From: AC-38 sp033856025
GTDB taxonomy: Bacteria > Actinomycetota > Thermoleophilia > Solirubrobacterales > Solirubrobacteraceae
Length of the DNA stretch: 64,000 bases
Assembly (NCBI GenBank): GCA_033856025.1
Contig: JAWVFQ010000029.1
Location: 62,001-126,000 of the forward strand
Direction: 5' to 3'
Under the pieces are notes generated by a model, which was not told the origin of the DNA, did no database searches, and saw nothing but the letters and a program-made list of their open reading frames with translations. Positions 56,977 to 64,000 of this stretch are shown here, one piece after another. The number at the start of each line of letters is the position of its first letter. The stretch's first letter is position 1. A program made the translations under genes and the position numbers.

Positions 56977-57266
56977 GCCGGTCCGGTGAGCAGCGCGCGA
57001 TTCATCGCGCCTTGGGCCGCGCGATCCGCGAAGTCAGGGAGGCGAAGTCGCCCTATATGAGCCAAAGCAAGCTGGCTCATGTAGCCGGCAGGGATCGCGC
57101 GTACGTCGGCGCCATCGAGCGCGGAGAACGGAGGCCGACCTATGCGACGCTCGTCGCTCTAGCCGCAGCCCTCGGCGTTCCTCTGGCGCATCTCGTCGAT
57201 CGTGCCGCGAGCCTCGAGCAGGACGAGGGCGGCCGGCGTGGCGGCGAGCCCGCTCGCGTCGGCTGA
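56973..57266 (+). CDS. XRE-family transcriptional regulator
   Basis: A 97-residue protein starting at GTG 56973 (four-base overlap with the first XRE gene). The helix-turn-helix spans about 12-70: RAIREVREAKSPYMSQSKLAHVAG in parts, then RDRAYVGAIERGERRPTYATL and ALAAALGVPLAHLV. It differs from its neighbour in sequence, so the pair is not a recent duplication. There is no toxin gene next to them. A pair of different XRE proteins might form a heterodimer or a small switch. Confidence 0.82.
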   Translation: MSRSGEQRAIHRALGRAIREVREAKSPYMSQSKLAHVAGRDRAYVGAIERGERRPTYATLVALAAALGVPLAHLVDRAASLEQDEGGRRGGEPARVG

Positions 57267-57421
57267 GCGCGCATCGGCATCTTGGCTTCGCACGACCGGG
57301 CCAGCGTTGCAAAACACGCAGCCCGAGCGTTATCCGAATGACAGCCCTCGGTTCGCGCAGGGGCAGTCGACCGCAGAAGAGATGACCGCACCTGCTCATT
57401 CGATGCGCCGCCGTCCGCGCA

Positions 57422-57447
57422 GATACGCCTTGTGACGAAGGCGTCTC
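57422..57447. promoter_or_regulatory. Dyad over the PadR start, probable operator
   Basis: ACGCCTT (57425-57431) and AAGGCGT (57438-57444), perfect 7-bp arms around GTGACG; the outer G-A/T-C pairs also match apart from one base. The GTG start of the PadR gene (57432) lies in the spacer. Typical of PadR autoregulation. Confidence 0.6.
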
Positions 57448-58049
57448 AGGCGCGCGGGACTGTCGGCAGCGGTCATGCCGAGCAGAGCGTCCTGTCCCCG
57501 GTGCGCCTTGCGGTGCTCGGGCTGCTCATAGAGCGGCCATCTCATCGCTACGAAGTCGCCCAGCGCTTCACACGTCGTGTGGGCGCGACTTGGCAGATCC
57601 GGGCTCCACAGATCTATCAGGGCTTTCAGCGGCTCCACCGCGATGGCCATATCGAGCTCTCGACGCCCGAGGCGACGACCCGTTCGCAGTCGGTATTTCG
57701 CGCAACGCGAGAGGGGCGTCGCGTCTTTGAGGAGTGGATCGCGAGCGACGTCGCGGACGATCCGGCCCCGATGCGCAACGGGTTGGTCATCAGGTTGAGC
57801 TTTCTGCGACCCGAGCATCTCGTGACGCTCCTTCATGTCGTGGACCAGCGCGAGTACGCGCTGCTGTCGCGGATCCGTGAGTACTCGGACACCTGCCCGG
57901 AGCTCGATGACGCGCGCACCGTCGATTGGACAGGCGTCGGCGCCCAGCTGATCCTCGAGGGGACGATTGCGACGTTCCAGGGTGAGCTCCGCTGGCTGCG
58001 GCGCGTGCGCGTGACTCTGGAGGAGCTGCAACGCGGAAGTTCGCCGTGA
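57432..58049 (+). CDS. PadR-family transcriptional regulator
   Basis: A 205-residue regulator. LSPVRLAVLGLLIERPSHRYEVAQ (in parts) begins the winged helix-turn-helix, about residues 20-100, with IYQGFQRLHRDGHIELS as the wing. The C-terminal half is the PadR helical dimerisation part with LVTLLHVVDQREYALLSRI. The start GTG 57432 lies in a dyad. Its stop overlaps the first ATPase gene by four bases (GTGA), so it heads an operon with an ABC transporter, whose expression it probably controls when a drug-like ligand is absent. Confidence 0.9.
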   Translation: MTKASQARGTVGSGHAEQSVLSPVRLAVLGLLIERPSHRYEVAQRFTRRVGATWQIRAPQIYQGFQRLHRDGHIELSTPEATTRSQSVFRATREGRRVFEEWIASDVADDPAPMRNGLVIRLSFLRPEHLVTLLHVVDQREYALLSRIREYSDTCPELDDARTVDWTGVGAQLILEGTIATFQGELRWLRRVRVTLEELQRGSSP

Positions 58050-58789
58050 ACGAGCTGAGGCTTGAGAACGTCAGCAAGGTCTACGCGCGGGGACGTCGGA
58101 CGCGCGAAGCGCTTCACCAGGTGTCGTTCGAGGTTCACCCCGCAGAGTTCGTAGCTATCCACGGCGAGCCGAGATCGGGCAAGAGCACGCTTCTTCGAGT
58201 GGCGGCCGGGATCGAGGCGCCCGACTCGGGCCGCGTGATCTTTGGCGGTCGAGACCTGGTCTCGATGTCGGACCGCGAGCTCTCCGACTATCGCCTGCGC
58301 TCGGTCGCGTGGGTCTCCTCGGCTCGTCCTGCGTTTCCCGGCTATCGCGCGCTGGACTTCGTCGCGCTGCCCCGGCTCGCCGCGCCTCGCCACCGCCGCG
58401 ACGCGCATGCGCGCGCCCACGAAGCGCTTGAGCTGACGGGCGCCGACGAGCTCGGCGACGCGACCCTCGATGAGCTCTCCGAGAGCGAGGCGCAGCGGGT
58501 CGCCATCGCGCAGGCGGTCGTGCGCTGCCCACGGATCGTGCTCGCCGATGAGCCGGCAGCCGGGCTCGGCGTCACCGAGGCCCGCGCGATCCTCGACTTG
58601 CTCAGGGGCCTCTCCCAGCAACACGGGATGGGAGTCCTGCTCACGGCGTCGGATGCGAGCGAGCTGCTCGGCGCGAATCGGGTGCTGGGTCTTCTGGTCG
58701 GAGGCAGGCTGGTGGCGCCTCCGGCTCCCGCGAACGAGGGTGCCGACCTCGTCCACTTCCCCAGACGCCCGCGGACCGGCGATGCTTGA
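58046..58789 (+). CDS. ABC-transporter ATPase, degenerate active site
   Basis: A 247-residue ATPase of the MacB/LolD group. Walker A is intact (GEPRSGKST, residues 40-48) and Walker B present (RIVLADEPAAG). The signature is LSESEAQR in place of LSGGQQQR, the Q-loop has no Gln (LRSVAWVSSARPAFPG) and the switch His is Ser (LLTASDASEL). It probably binds but hardly hydrolyses ATP and serves as the regulatory half of a heterodimer with the canonical ATPase that follows after an 8-bp overlap. The start GTG overlaps the PadR stop. Confidence 0.88.
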   Translation: MNELRLENVSKVYARGRRTREALHQVSFEVHPAEFVAIHGEPRSGKSTLLRVAAGIEAPDSGRVIFGGRDLVSMSDRELSDYRLRSVAWVSSARPAFPGYRALDFVALPRLAAPRHRRDAHARAHEALELTGADELGDATLDELSESEAQRVAIAQAVVRCPRIVLADEPAAGLGVTEARAILDLLRGLSQQHGMGVLLTASDASELLGANRVLGLLVGGRLVAPPAPANEGADLVHFPRRPRTGDA

Positions 58790-59486
58790 GTTCAGCGAGG
58801 TCTCCAAGCGCTTCCGCGGGCCCGGCGACGACGTCGTCGCGGTGCACGGGGTCTCGCTCACGATCGAGCCGAAGGAGGTGGTCGCGATCGTGGGCCCGAG
58901 CGGCTCCGGGAAGACGACGCTCCTGCTGCTGGCCGCCGGGATAGTCGCGCCGGACGAGGGCACGGTGCGCTTTCGCGGGCAGGACCTTTCGACCCTGACC
59001 GAGTCCGAGGCCGCGCTGTTTCGTCTGGAGTCGCTCGGGTTCGTCTTCCAGACCCCGACGCTCATGCCCATGAGCGCGATCGAGAACGCCGCGCTGCCGC
59101 TGGTCGGCCAGGGGATGAGCGTGCGGGCCGCCTTGCATGAGGTCGCGCCCCTGTTGGATCGCGTCGGGTTGTCGCACCGGCGGCGTCACCGTCCCGACCA
59201 GCTGTCGGGCGGCGAGCGTCAGCGCGTCGCCATCGCTCGGGCCCTGGCCGCCGGGCCGTCGCTGCTTCTCGCCGACGAACCCACGGGGAGCCTGGACGGG
59301 CAGAGGGGGGCCGAGGTCCTCGCTCTCATGCGCGATGCGTCCAGGGAACGCGGCGTCGCCGTGGTGGTGGTCACGCACGACCCTCGCGTGATGGACCACG
59401 CGGACCGCGTCCATACCCTCGAGGACGGTGTCCTGCGGACAGAGGACTGGGATGCGGCCGGGCGCCGTGTGGCTGATCTACCGTAA
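58782..59486 (+). CDS. ABC-transporter ATPase (MacB/LolD type), canonical
   Basis: A 234-residue ATPase with all elements: Walker A GPSGSGKTT, Q-loop FVFQTPTLMP, signature LSGGERQR, Walker B LLLADEPTGSLDG and switch His in VVTHDPRVMDHAD. It belongs with exporters for lipids, peptides or macrolides that use FtsX-type permeases. It overlaps the degenerate ATPase (8 bp) and the permease (35 bp). The two ATPases with one large permease fit a heterodimeric exporter under PadR control. Confidence 0.93.
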   Translation: MLEFSEVSKRFRGPGDDVVAVHGVSLTIEPKEVVAIVGPSGSGKTTLLLLAAGIVAPDEGTVRFRGQDLSTLTESEAALFRLESLGFVFQTPTLMPMSAIENAALPLVGQGMSVRAALHEVAPLLDRVGLSHRRRHRPDQLSGGERQRVAIARALAAGPSLLLADEPTGSLDGQRGAEVLALMRDASRERGVAVVVVTHDPRVMDHADRVHTLEDGVLRTEDWDAAGRRVADLP

Positions 59487-61980
59487 CCGGCTGCGCGCGC
59501 AACTCGGAGAGGAGCTGCTCGCGGTCTTCGGGATCGCCGTGGGCGTGGCGCTCGTCTTCGCCGTCCTGGTCGCCAACCACAGCGTCACCGGCTCCGTCGA
59601 CGATCTGGTCAAGGGGATCGTGGGGCGCGCCTCGCTCGAGCTCCACGCGCGCGGGCCCGACGGCGTCGACGAGGCCATGTACCGGCGGGTGGCGCGCGCG
59701 CCGTCCGTGCGGCGCGCGGCCCCGGCGCTGGTACGCCGCGTCGTGCTCGCAGGGCCCCGCGGTCGCCGCTCGCTCACCCTGCTCGGGGGTACGGGGAGCC
59801 TGCAGCGACTCGGCGGATCCCTGGTGCAGCGGGTGGGGGTGCTCGACGTGCCCGCGATATCCCTTCCCGACGGGGTCGCCCGGCCGCTGGGCCTGCATCC
59901 GGGCCAGCCGGTGGACGTTCTCTCGGGTGAGCGCCGCGTCACGGCTCGCGTCGGCGCGGTGCTGTCCGAGGCCGACATCGGAAAGCTGTCCGAGAGCCCG
60001 ATCGTGATCGCGCCGCTGGCCTACGCCCAGCGGCTCACCGGGCTCGGCGGCCGGGTCACCGATGTCCTCGTCGAGCCCAGCCCCGGCCTGGCCTCCGCTG
60101 CCGAGGCGGGGCTGACGCGCGTCGCGGGTCCGTCGGTGGACGTGCGCCCAAGTGACTCGGAGGCGCGGCTCATGCATGAGGCGGCGAAGTCGAGCGACCA
60201 GTCGAGCGTGCTGTTCTCGGCCATCAGTGGCGGGATCGGGCTGCTCTTCGCGTACAACGCGATGCTTCTCACACTGCCGTCGCGCCGGCGCATCTGCGCC
60301 GAGCTGAGACTGCTCGGGTTCAGGCGCCGCCAGGTCCTCTCCCTGCTGCTGTTCGAGACCGCGATTCTCAGCCTCGCCGGCGCCGGGCTGGGCATCGCGC
60401 TGGGCGACGTGCTGTCGCGCGCGCTCTTCAGCGACGTTCCGCGGTATCTGACGGACGCGTTCGCGATCGGCGATCAACGGATCGTCACGCCGGCCACCGT
60501 CGTGATCGCCTGCGCGGTGGGCATCGGTGCGGCATTCGTCGCCGCACTGCGCCCGCTGCGCGAGCTCTACCTCATCAGCCCGCTCGAGGCCACGCACAGG
60601 CTGACGCTCACGCAGGGCGAGCAGATCAGAGGAACCCGCCCTCTGCGCCTGTTCGTCGCCGGTGTCGTGCTCCTGCTCGCGGTGACCGCGGTCACGCTCC
60701 TTGCCCCGTCCGCCAGCCTGGTCGCCGCCACGCTGTGCGCGCTCGTCTCGGTGGCGATCCTCCCGCTCGTGCTGAGGACCGTGGTCCGGTTGATGCGCCG
60801 CGCCGCGTCGCGTGGCCCCGGCGGCGCGATCTCGTGGATCGCGGTGACGGAGATCGCCGCGACGCCGACGCGGGCTACCGCGCTCGCGGCCACCGCCGCC
60901 GTCGCCGTGTTCGGCATCACCACGGTCGAGGGGGCCCGGCAGGACCTGGTTCGCGGCGCGAGCGTGTTCGCCGGCGAGCTCGGATCGGGCGGAGATCTCC
61001 ATCTGGTGCCCGGCGGCCCCGAGAACTATCTGGCCCTGGAGCCCTTCGACCCCGCCGACGCCCGCCGCCGCATCGCGCGGCTACCGATCGTCGACTCGAT
61101 ACGGACTCATCGAGGACAGCTTCTCGATCTCGGCCACCGGCGGCTCGCCTTGTTCGGCCGCCCCACGGCGCCGGCGCAGCTGATGCTGCGCAGCGAGCTG
61201 CGCGACGAGTCCCTCGAATCCGTCTCCGACCGGCTGCGCCACAGGGGCTCGGCGGTCGTCTCATCCGGGATCGCCGACGAGAAGCACCTGGTCGTCGGCG
61301 ACGCTTTCGACCTGCCAACGGCGTCCGGACACAGAACGCTGCGGGTCGCCGGCATCTCCACGAACTACTTCTGGCCGCCGGGCGCCATCGTCGTGAGCGC
61401 CGACGACTACCGCTCGCTGTCCGAGACCTCATCCGCGACGGAGCTGATGGTCAGCCTTCGCGCCGGCACGGACGCCACGACCGCGGTGGCCGCCGTTAAG
61501 CGCGCCCTGGGGCCGCACACGGGACTGCGCGTCCTGACGTCATCCCAGCGGGCCGACGAGTTCCGCGCGACGGCGCGCCAGGCCATGACCACCCTCGGCC
61601 AGATCCGGGGCCTCGTGCTGGTCTGCGCGGTCCTCGCGGTGGCCGCCGCGATGGGCGCAGCGATCTCCCAACGCCGCCAGCGCATCGCTGCGCTGAAGAC
61701 CCTCGGCTTCCGGCGCGCCCAGCTTCTCAAGCTCATCGTCGTCGAAACGCTGATCCTGCTGACAGCCGGCGGCGTGGTCGGGGCAAGCCTCGGCATCTAC
61801 GGACAGGCGATCGCCACGCGCTGGATCGAGCTCAGCAGCGGATCGTCCGTTTCCTACGTCCCCGCCATCGGCCTCGCGACGTCGACGCTGGCGCTCGTCG
61901 TCGGACTCGCGACTCTCGCGGCCGCGCTCCCCGCGCGCGTCGTGACCGGGGTGGAACCCCGCGCGGCGTTGGCCGATTAG
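59452..61980 (+). CDS. FtsX-like ABC permease (large, about ten helices)
   Basis: An 842-residue permease starting at ATG 59452 inside the ATPase gene. Two FtsX units are visible: one with LLFAYNAMLLTLPSRRRICAELRLLGF in parts, the second with LVCAVLAVAAAMGAAISQRRQRIAALKTLGF in parts. Between them lie large extracellular MacB-like regions and hydrophobic segments. The two halves imply an internal duplication giving about ten helices, as in ABC-type lipoprotein or lantibiotic exporters. It uses the pair of ATPases upstream. Substrate unknown. Confidence 0.92.
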   Translation: MRPGAVWLIYRNRLRAQLGEELLAVFGIAVGVALVFAVLVANHSVTGSVDDLVKGIVGRASLELHARGPDGVDEAMYRRVARAPSVRRAAPALVRRVVLAGPRGRRSLTLLGGTGSLQRLGGSLVQRVGVLDVPAISLPDGVARPLGLHPGQPVDVLSGERRVTARVGAVLSEADIGKLSESPIVIAPLAYAQRLTGLGGRVTDVLVEPSPGLASAAEAGLTRVAGPSVDVRPSDSEARLMHEAAKSSDQSSVLFSAISGGIGLLFAYNAMLLTLPSRRRICAELRLLGFRRRQVLSLLLFETAILSLAGAGLGIALGDVLSRALFSDVPRYLTDAFAIGDQRIVTPATVVIACAVGIGAAFVAALRPLRELYLISPLEATHRLTLTQGEQIRGTRPLRLFVAGVVLLLAVTAVTLLAPSASLVAATLCALVSVAILPLVLRTVVRLMRRAASRGPGGAISWIAVTEIAATPTRATALAATAAVAVFGITTVEGARQDLVRGASVFAGELGSGGDLHLVPGGPENYLALEPFDPADARRRIARLPIVDSIRTHRGQLLDLGHRRLALFGRPTAPAQLMLRSELRDESLESVSDRLRHRGSAVVSSGIADEKHLVVGDAFDLPTASGHRTLRVAGISTNYFWPPGAIVVSADDYRSLSETSSATELMVSLRAGTDATTAVAAVKRALGPHTGLRVLTSSQRADEFRATARQAMTTLGQIRGLVLVCAVLAVAAAMGAAISQRRQRIAALKTLGFRRAQLLKLIVVETLILLTAGGVVGASLGIYGQAIATRWIELSSGSSVSYVPAIGLATSTLALVVGLATLAAALPARVVTGVEPRAALAD

Positions 61981-62010
61981 CCCAACCGCGCCGAGCACGC
62001 GGGGTGCGCG

Positions 62011-62042
62011 AGTACCCACAGCCGCTTAAGCTCTTGGGTACT
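62011..62042. promoter_or_regulatory. Nested inverted repeat upstream of the terpene synthase
   Basis: AGTACCC and GGGTACT, perfect 7-bp arms with an 18-base spacer that itself contains the palindrome GCTTAAGC. It sits 48-79 bases before the terpene synthase TTG and 31 bases after the permease stop. It could be an operator. Confidence 0.5.
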
Positions 62043-62089
62043 GAAGACCCCAACAGCCGGATGCCGCTCGCGCTACGGCTTGGAGGAGC

Positions 62090-63154
62090 TTGGGCACGGC
62101 TGAGCCGTCCCGCGCGGCCGCGCATTCGGTCGCGGCGCGCTCAACGTTCGTCGGCACGGTCGCGTTCCACGCGGCCGTCGCACTGCCGCTCGCCCGGCGC
62201 GAGGTGGCGCGGTGGCGGGCGAGAGCCGAGGCGATCGCCGACGCCGCCTTGCGAGAGCGTGCGCTCACCACACTGCGTGACGAGCACAGAAACGCGGAGG
62301 GAGCGGCCGCGTACGCCGTGCTGCACCCCCCGGCCGCGCGCCTCCTCGTCCCGCTCCTGGTCGCCTACCAGCTCACCTGGGATCTCGTCGACACCCTCCT
62401 CGAGCGACCGATACCCGCAACGCCAAGCGCAGAGGCCGTTCGCCGTCAGCTCGAGGACGCGGTGGCGGAGCGGCACAGAGCACCGCTGCCGAGGACGGAG
62501 ACGCCAGGCTTCCTGAGCGACCTCGTCGATGCATGTCAGCGCCGGTGCGCAGCACTGCCGAATTACGACGCCGCGAGACCGTCGCTCGCTCGCCTTGCGT
62601 CGCGCAGCGACGCGCTGCTGGCGACCAACGGGGAGCCCATGCAGCGGACGGGGGCCCTGTGTGCATGGGTGGCGCGCCAGCCGGCCGTCCCCGAAGGACT
62701 CGAGCCCGCCGAGCTGTGTGCCGCCGGACAGTGCTCGCTGGGGGTCCACGCCGTCCTGGCGGCGGCTGCCCGTCCGGGCGCCCGGGAGTCGGACTTCAGC
62801 GCCATAGAAGACGCGTACTACCCGTGGGTCGACGCACTGTGCACCCTCCTCGACAGCCTCATCGACCAGGAGGCCGACGCGCGGAGCGGCGACTTCAGCT
62901 TCGTGTCGGCATACCCCAGCCGCGACCACGCCACCGAGCGTCTGCGCTCCATCGCCGAGCAGGCCGCGACTAGGCTGCGCACGCTGCCGGCGCCCCATCG
63001 CCACCACACGCTGCTCTGCGCATTGCTCGGGACGTACCTGTCAAGACCCGCAGCGGATAACCCCGCCAACCGGCCCGTCGCCCAGGCAGTGCTTGACGCG
63101 ACCGCTCCGCTGTCCGGGTGGGCGCGAGAGGTCTCGAGACACCTGCTGCCGTGA
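62090..63154 (+). CDS. DUF2600 family protein (YtpB-type large terpene synthase)
   Basis: A 354-residue protein of the tetraprenyl-beta-curcumene synthase group (class IB). Conserved pieces: TLRDEHRNAEGAAAYAVL, the acidic LTWDLVDTLLE, then LGVHAVLAAA and PWVDALCTLLDSLIDQEADARSGDF (in parts), where the second acidic motif lies. The enzyme cyclises a long isoprenyl diphosphate in Bacillus. TTG 62090 is used, but the ribosome site GGAGGAG stands unusually close, so the start is uncertain. It follows the ABC exporter by 110 bp with an inverted repeat between, and may be linked to it. Confidence 0.85.
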   Translation: MGTAEPSRAAAHSVAARSTFVGTVAFHAAVALPLARREVARWRARAEAIADAALRERALTTLRDEHRNAEGAAAYAVLHPPAARLLVPLLVAYQLTWDLVDTLLERPIPATPSAEAVRRQLEDAVAERHRAPLPRTETPGFLSDLVDACQRRCAALPNYDAARPSLARLASRSDALLATNGEPMQRTGALCAWVARQPAVPEGLEPAELCAAGQCSLGVHAVLAAAARPGARESDFSAIEDAYYPWVDALCTLLDSLIDQEADARSGDFSFVSAYPSRDHATERLRSIAEQAATRLRTLPAPHRHHTLLCALLGTYLSRPAADNPANRPVAQAVLDATAPLSGWAREVSRHLLP

Positions 63155-63220
63155 ATCGCTGGTCGGTAATGCGCGTGGGACCTGCTGTTTGGATAAGCGC
63201 CAGAGGCGGTAGTTGAAGGC

Positions 63221-63613
63221 ATGTTCCGTGTCGAGTGGAACCGGTCAGCCCTGGTCCGAGTGGGTCTTATCTTGGTCTTCGGCATCTCTGGGCTCTGCGT
63301 GTTGGCGGCCGTGGCGGTGAGCCGTCGCTGCTCCGGCGACGGAACCTTTCCTCCGAGCGATCCGATGGCCCACCCGTCGGGCTATTGCCGCGCAACGGGG
63401 CTCGCCACCTTCCCTGACACCGCCGCAAAGACGGCTTTGGTCTGCTGCCTATTTGCTTTTCCGGCGGCTATCGCTCTCGTGGGCACGCTTCTCTCGGTGA
63501 TGAGACACGAGAGTCAGATCTTGGCTCGTTCGGCGATGATTGCCGCGTGCGGCGTCGCCTTGCTGTTTGGCTCGGTGCTGCTGGCGGATGTGAGCTTCTC
63601 AGGGTACGGCTAG
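63221..63613 (+). CDS. Small membrane protein, unknown function
   Basis: A 130-residue protein with about three or four transmembrane segments: LVRVGLILVFGISGLCVLAAVAV, TALVCCLFAFPAAIALVGTLL and MIAACGVALLFGSVLLADV. A loop with RRCSGDGTFPPSDPMAHPSGYCRATG between the first two (in parts) has two Cys. ATG 63221 begins it. I do not recognise a family. Codon use is somewhat less GC-biased than that of the genes around it. It is not obviously part of the terpene synthase unit. Confidence 0.7.
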   Translation: MFRVEWNRSALVRVGLILVFGISGLCVLAAVAVSRRCSGDGTFPPSDPMAHPSGYCRATGLATFPDTAAKTALVCCLFAFPAAIALVGTLLSVMRHESQILARSAMIAACGVALLFGSVLLADVSFSGYG

Positions 63614-63662
63614 CCTCGCTGTGGCCCGCGGCTTCGCGGGTTCTCAGCCGCTCGATGGTGGA

Positions 63663-64000
63663 CTACCGGCTCGGCCCAACGGGCACGACGACCCACAGGC
63701 CGCCGGCCACCCTGCGGGTGCGCGCGTCGACCTGGGTCACCTCGATCACGTGCAGGCCGGGGCCGGCGCCCTCGACGGTGTACGCCACGGTCCCCACCAG
63801 CAGCTCGTCCGGGCCGATCGCGGCCGTCGCGGCCGCGCCGCGCGAGACCTCCGGCGCCTCGCTCAGCTCGCCCAGCCGGGCGCGGTCGGCGCCGGGGTCC
63901 GCGACGTGACGGTCCGTACCGCGGACGTCGTCGGCCACGTCCTCCGCGCGCTGCGCTTCCAGCGCCACGCGCACGTCGCGCAGCGGCTCGGCGGCCAGCT
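63663..64000 (-). CDS. Partial gene, unknown; 5' end outside the window
   Basis: A minus-strand frame open to the window edge and ending at TAG 63663, so about 112 C-terminal residues are visible. It ends with LLVGTVAYTVEGAGPGLHVIEV and TRRVAGGLWVVVPVGPSR (in parts). I recognise no family. An in-frame GTG at 63974 exists but the reading frame continues beyond it (LRDVRVALEAQRAEDVADD), so the gene begins further on. Codon use is high-GC. It converges on the membrane-protein gene with 49 bp between. Confidence 0.5.
   Translation of the reverse strand, partial: LAAEPLRDVRVALEAQRAEDVADDVRGTDRHVADPGADRARLGELSEAPEVSRGAAATAAIGPDELLVGTVAYTVEGAGPGLHVIEVTQVDARTRRVAGGLWVVVPVGPSR

Noticed and set aside
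1..64000. tRNA, rRNA, CRISPR arrays, transposases and phage genes
   Set aside because: None was recognised by reading both strands; a dedicated search (tRNAscan-SE, ISfinder) was not possible.

Overview
The window is very GC-rich bacterial DNA with G or C at most third codon positions, many GTG and TTG starts, and neighbouring genes that overlap by 1 to 11 bases. The gene mix (F420-type luciferase-like oxidoreductase, streptogramin-lyase-like NHL propellers, many LuxR-type two-component systems, TetR/MarR/PadR regulators, a YtpB-type terpene synthase) suggests a high-GC actinobacterium, perhaps the Thermoleophilia/Solirubrobacterales. That placement is inferred from style only; no rRNA or other marker is present. 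I found no tRNA, rRNA, CRISPR array, complete insertion sequence or phage genes.

Layout. 1-5.4 kb: a partial hypothetical gene, a TetR gene divergent from a molybdopterin oxidoreductase/DUF2867 pair, an MGDG-synthase-like glycosyltransferase, a DMT transporter and a polysaccharide deacetylase. 5.4-9.0 kb: a sugar aminotransferase and an epimerase fused to a membrane domain, plus an M23 peptidase. 9.1-12.6 kb: a small acidic secreted protein, an OmpR-type two-component system and a phosphatase. 12.6-16.4 kb: a four-gene TetR/CMD/SDR/CocE operon. 16.4-25 kb: a metal exporter and secreted proteins (a beta-helix protein, two tandem NHL-propeller/P-domain proteins, an esterase). 25-27.4 kb: an LLM oxidoreductase/hemerythrin/YceI/membrane-protein operon. 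27.5-29.9 kb: a LuxR-type two-component system followed by a secreted repeat peptide.

29.9-32.3 kb: a MarR locus with three related operators and a decayed copy of the marR start. 32.3-38.9 kb: a short potassium channel, an unknown secreted protein, YetF, an HIBADH-type dehydrogenase operon and a FUSC-family transporter. 39-42.9 kb: two aldo-keto reductases around a sugar porter, linked by a 27-codon coupling ORF, then DedA. 42.9-50 kb: a dense group of response regulators and kinases, a DHA2 exporter and a PepSY-like secreted protein. 50-55 kb: a Tat lipoprotein solute-binding protein with an apparent ACG start, a fused ABC ATPase-permease and a PQQ-type propeller lipoprotein. 55.1-57.4 kb: a compositionally different stretch with a lipoprotein and tandem XRE regulators. 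57.4-63.2 kb: a PadR-controlled ABC exporter with one degenerate and one canonical ATPase, then a terpene synthase behind an inverted repeat. The window ends in a partial minus-strand gene.

Main themes: operators that overlap start codons; small secreted proteins beside three separate signalling systems; repeated non-coding elements (the MarR sites, and a roughly 105-bp element in front of two unrelated genes); and two genes whose conserved N-termini begin upstream of any usual start codon.
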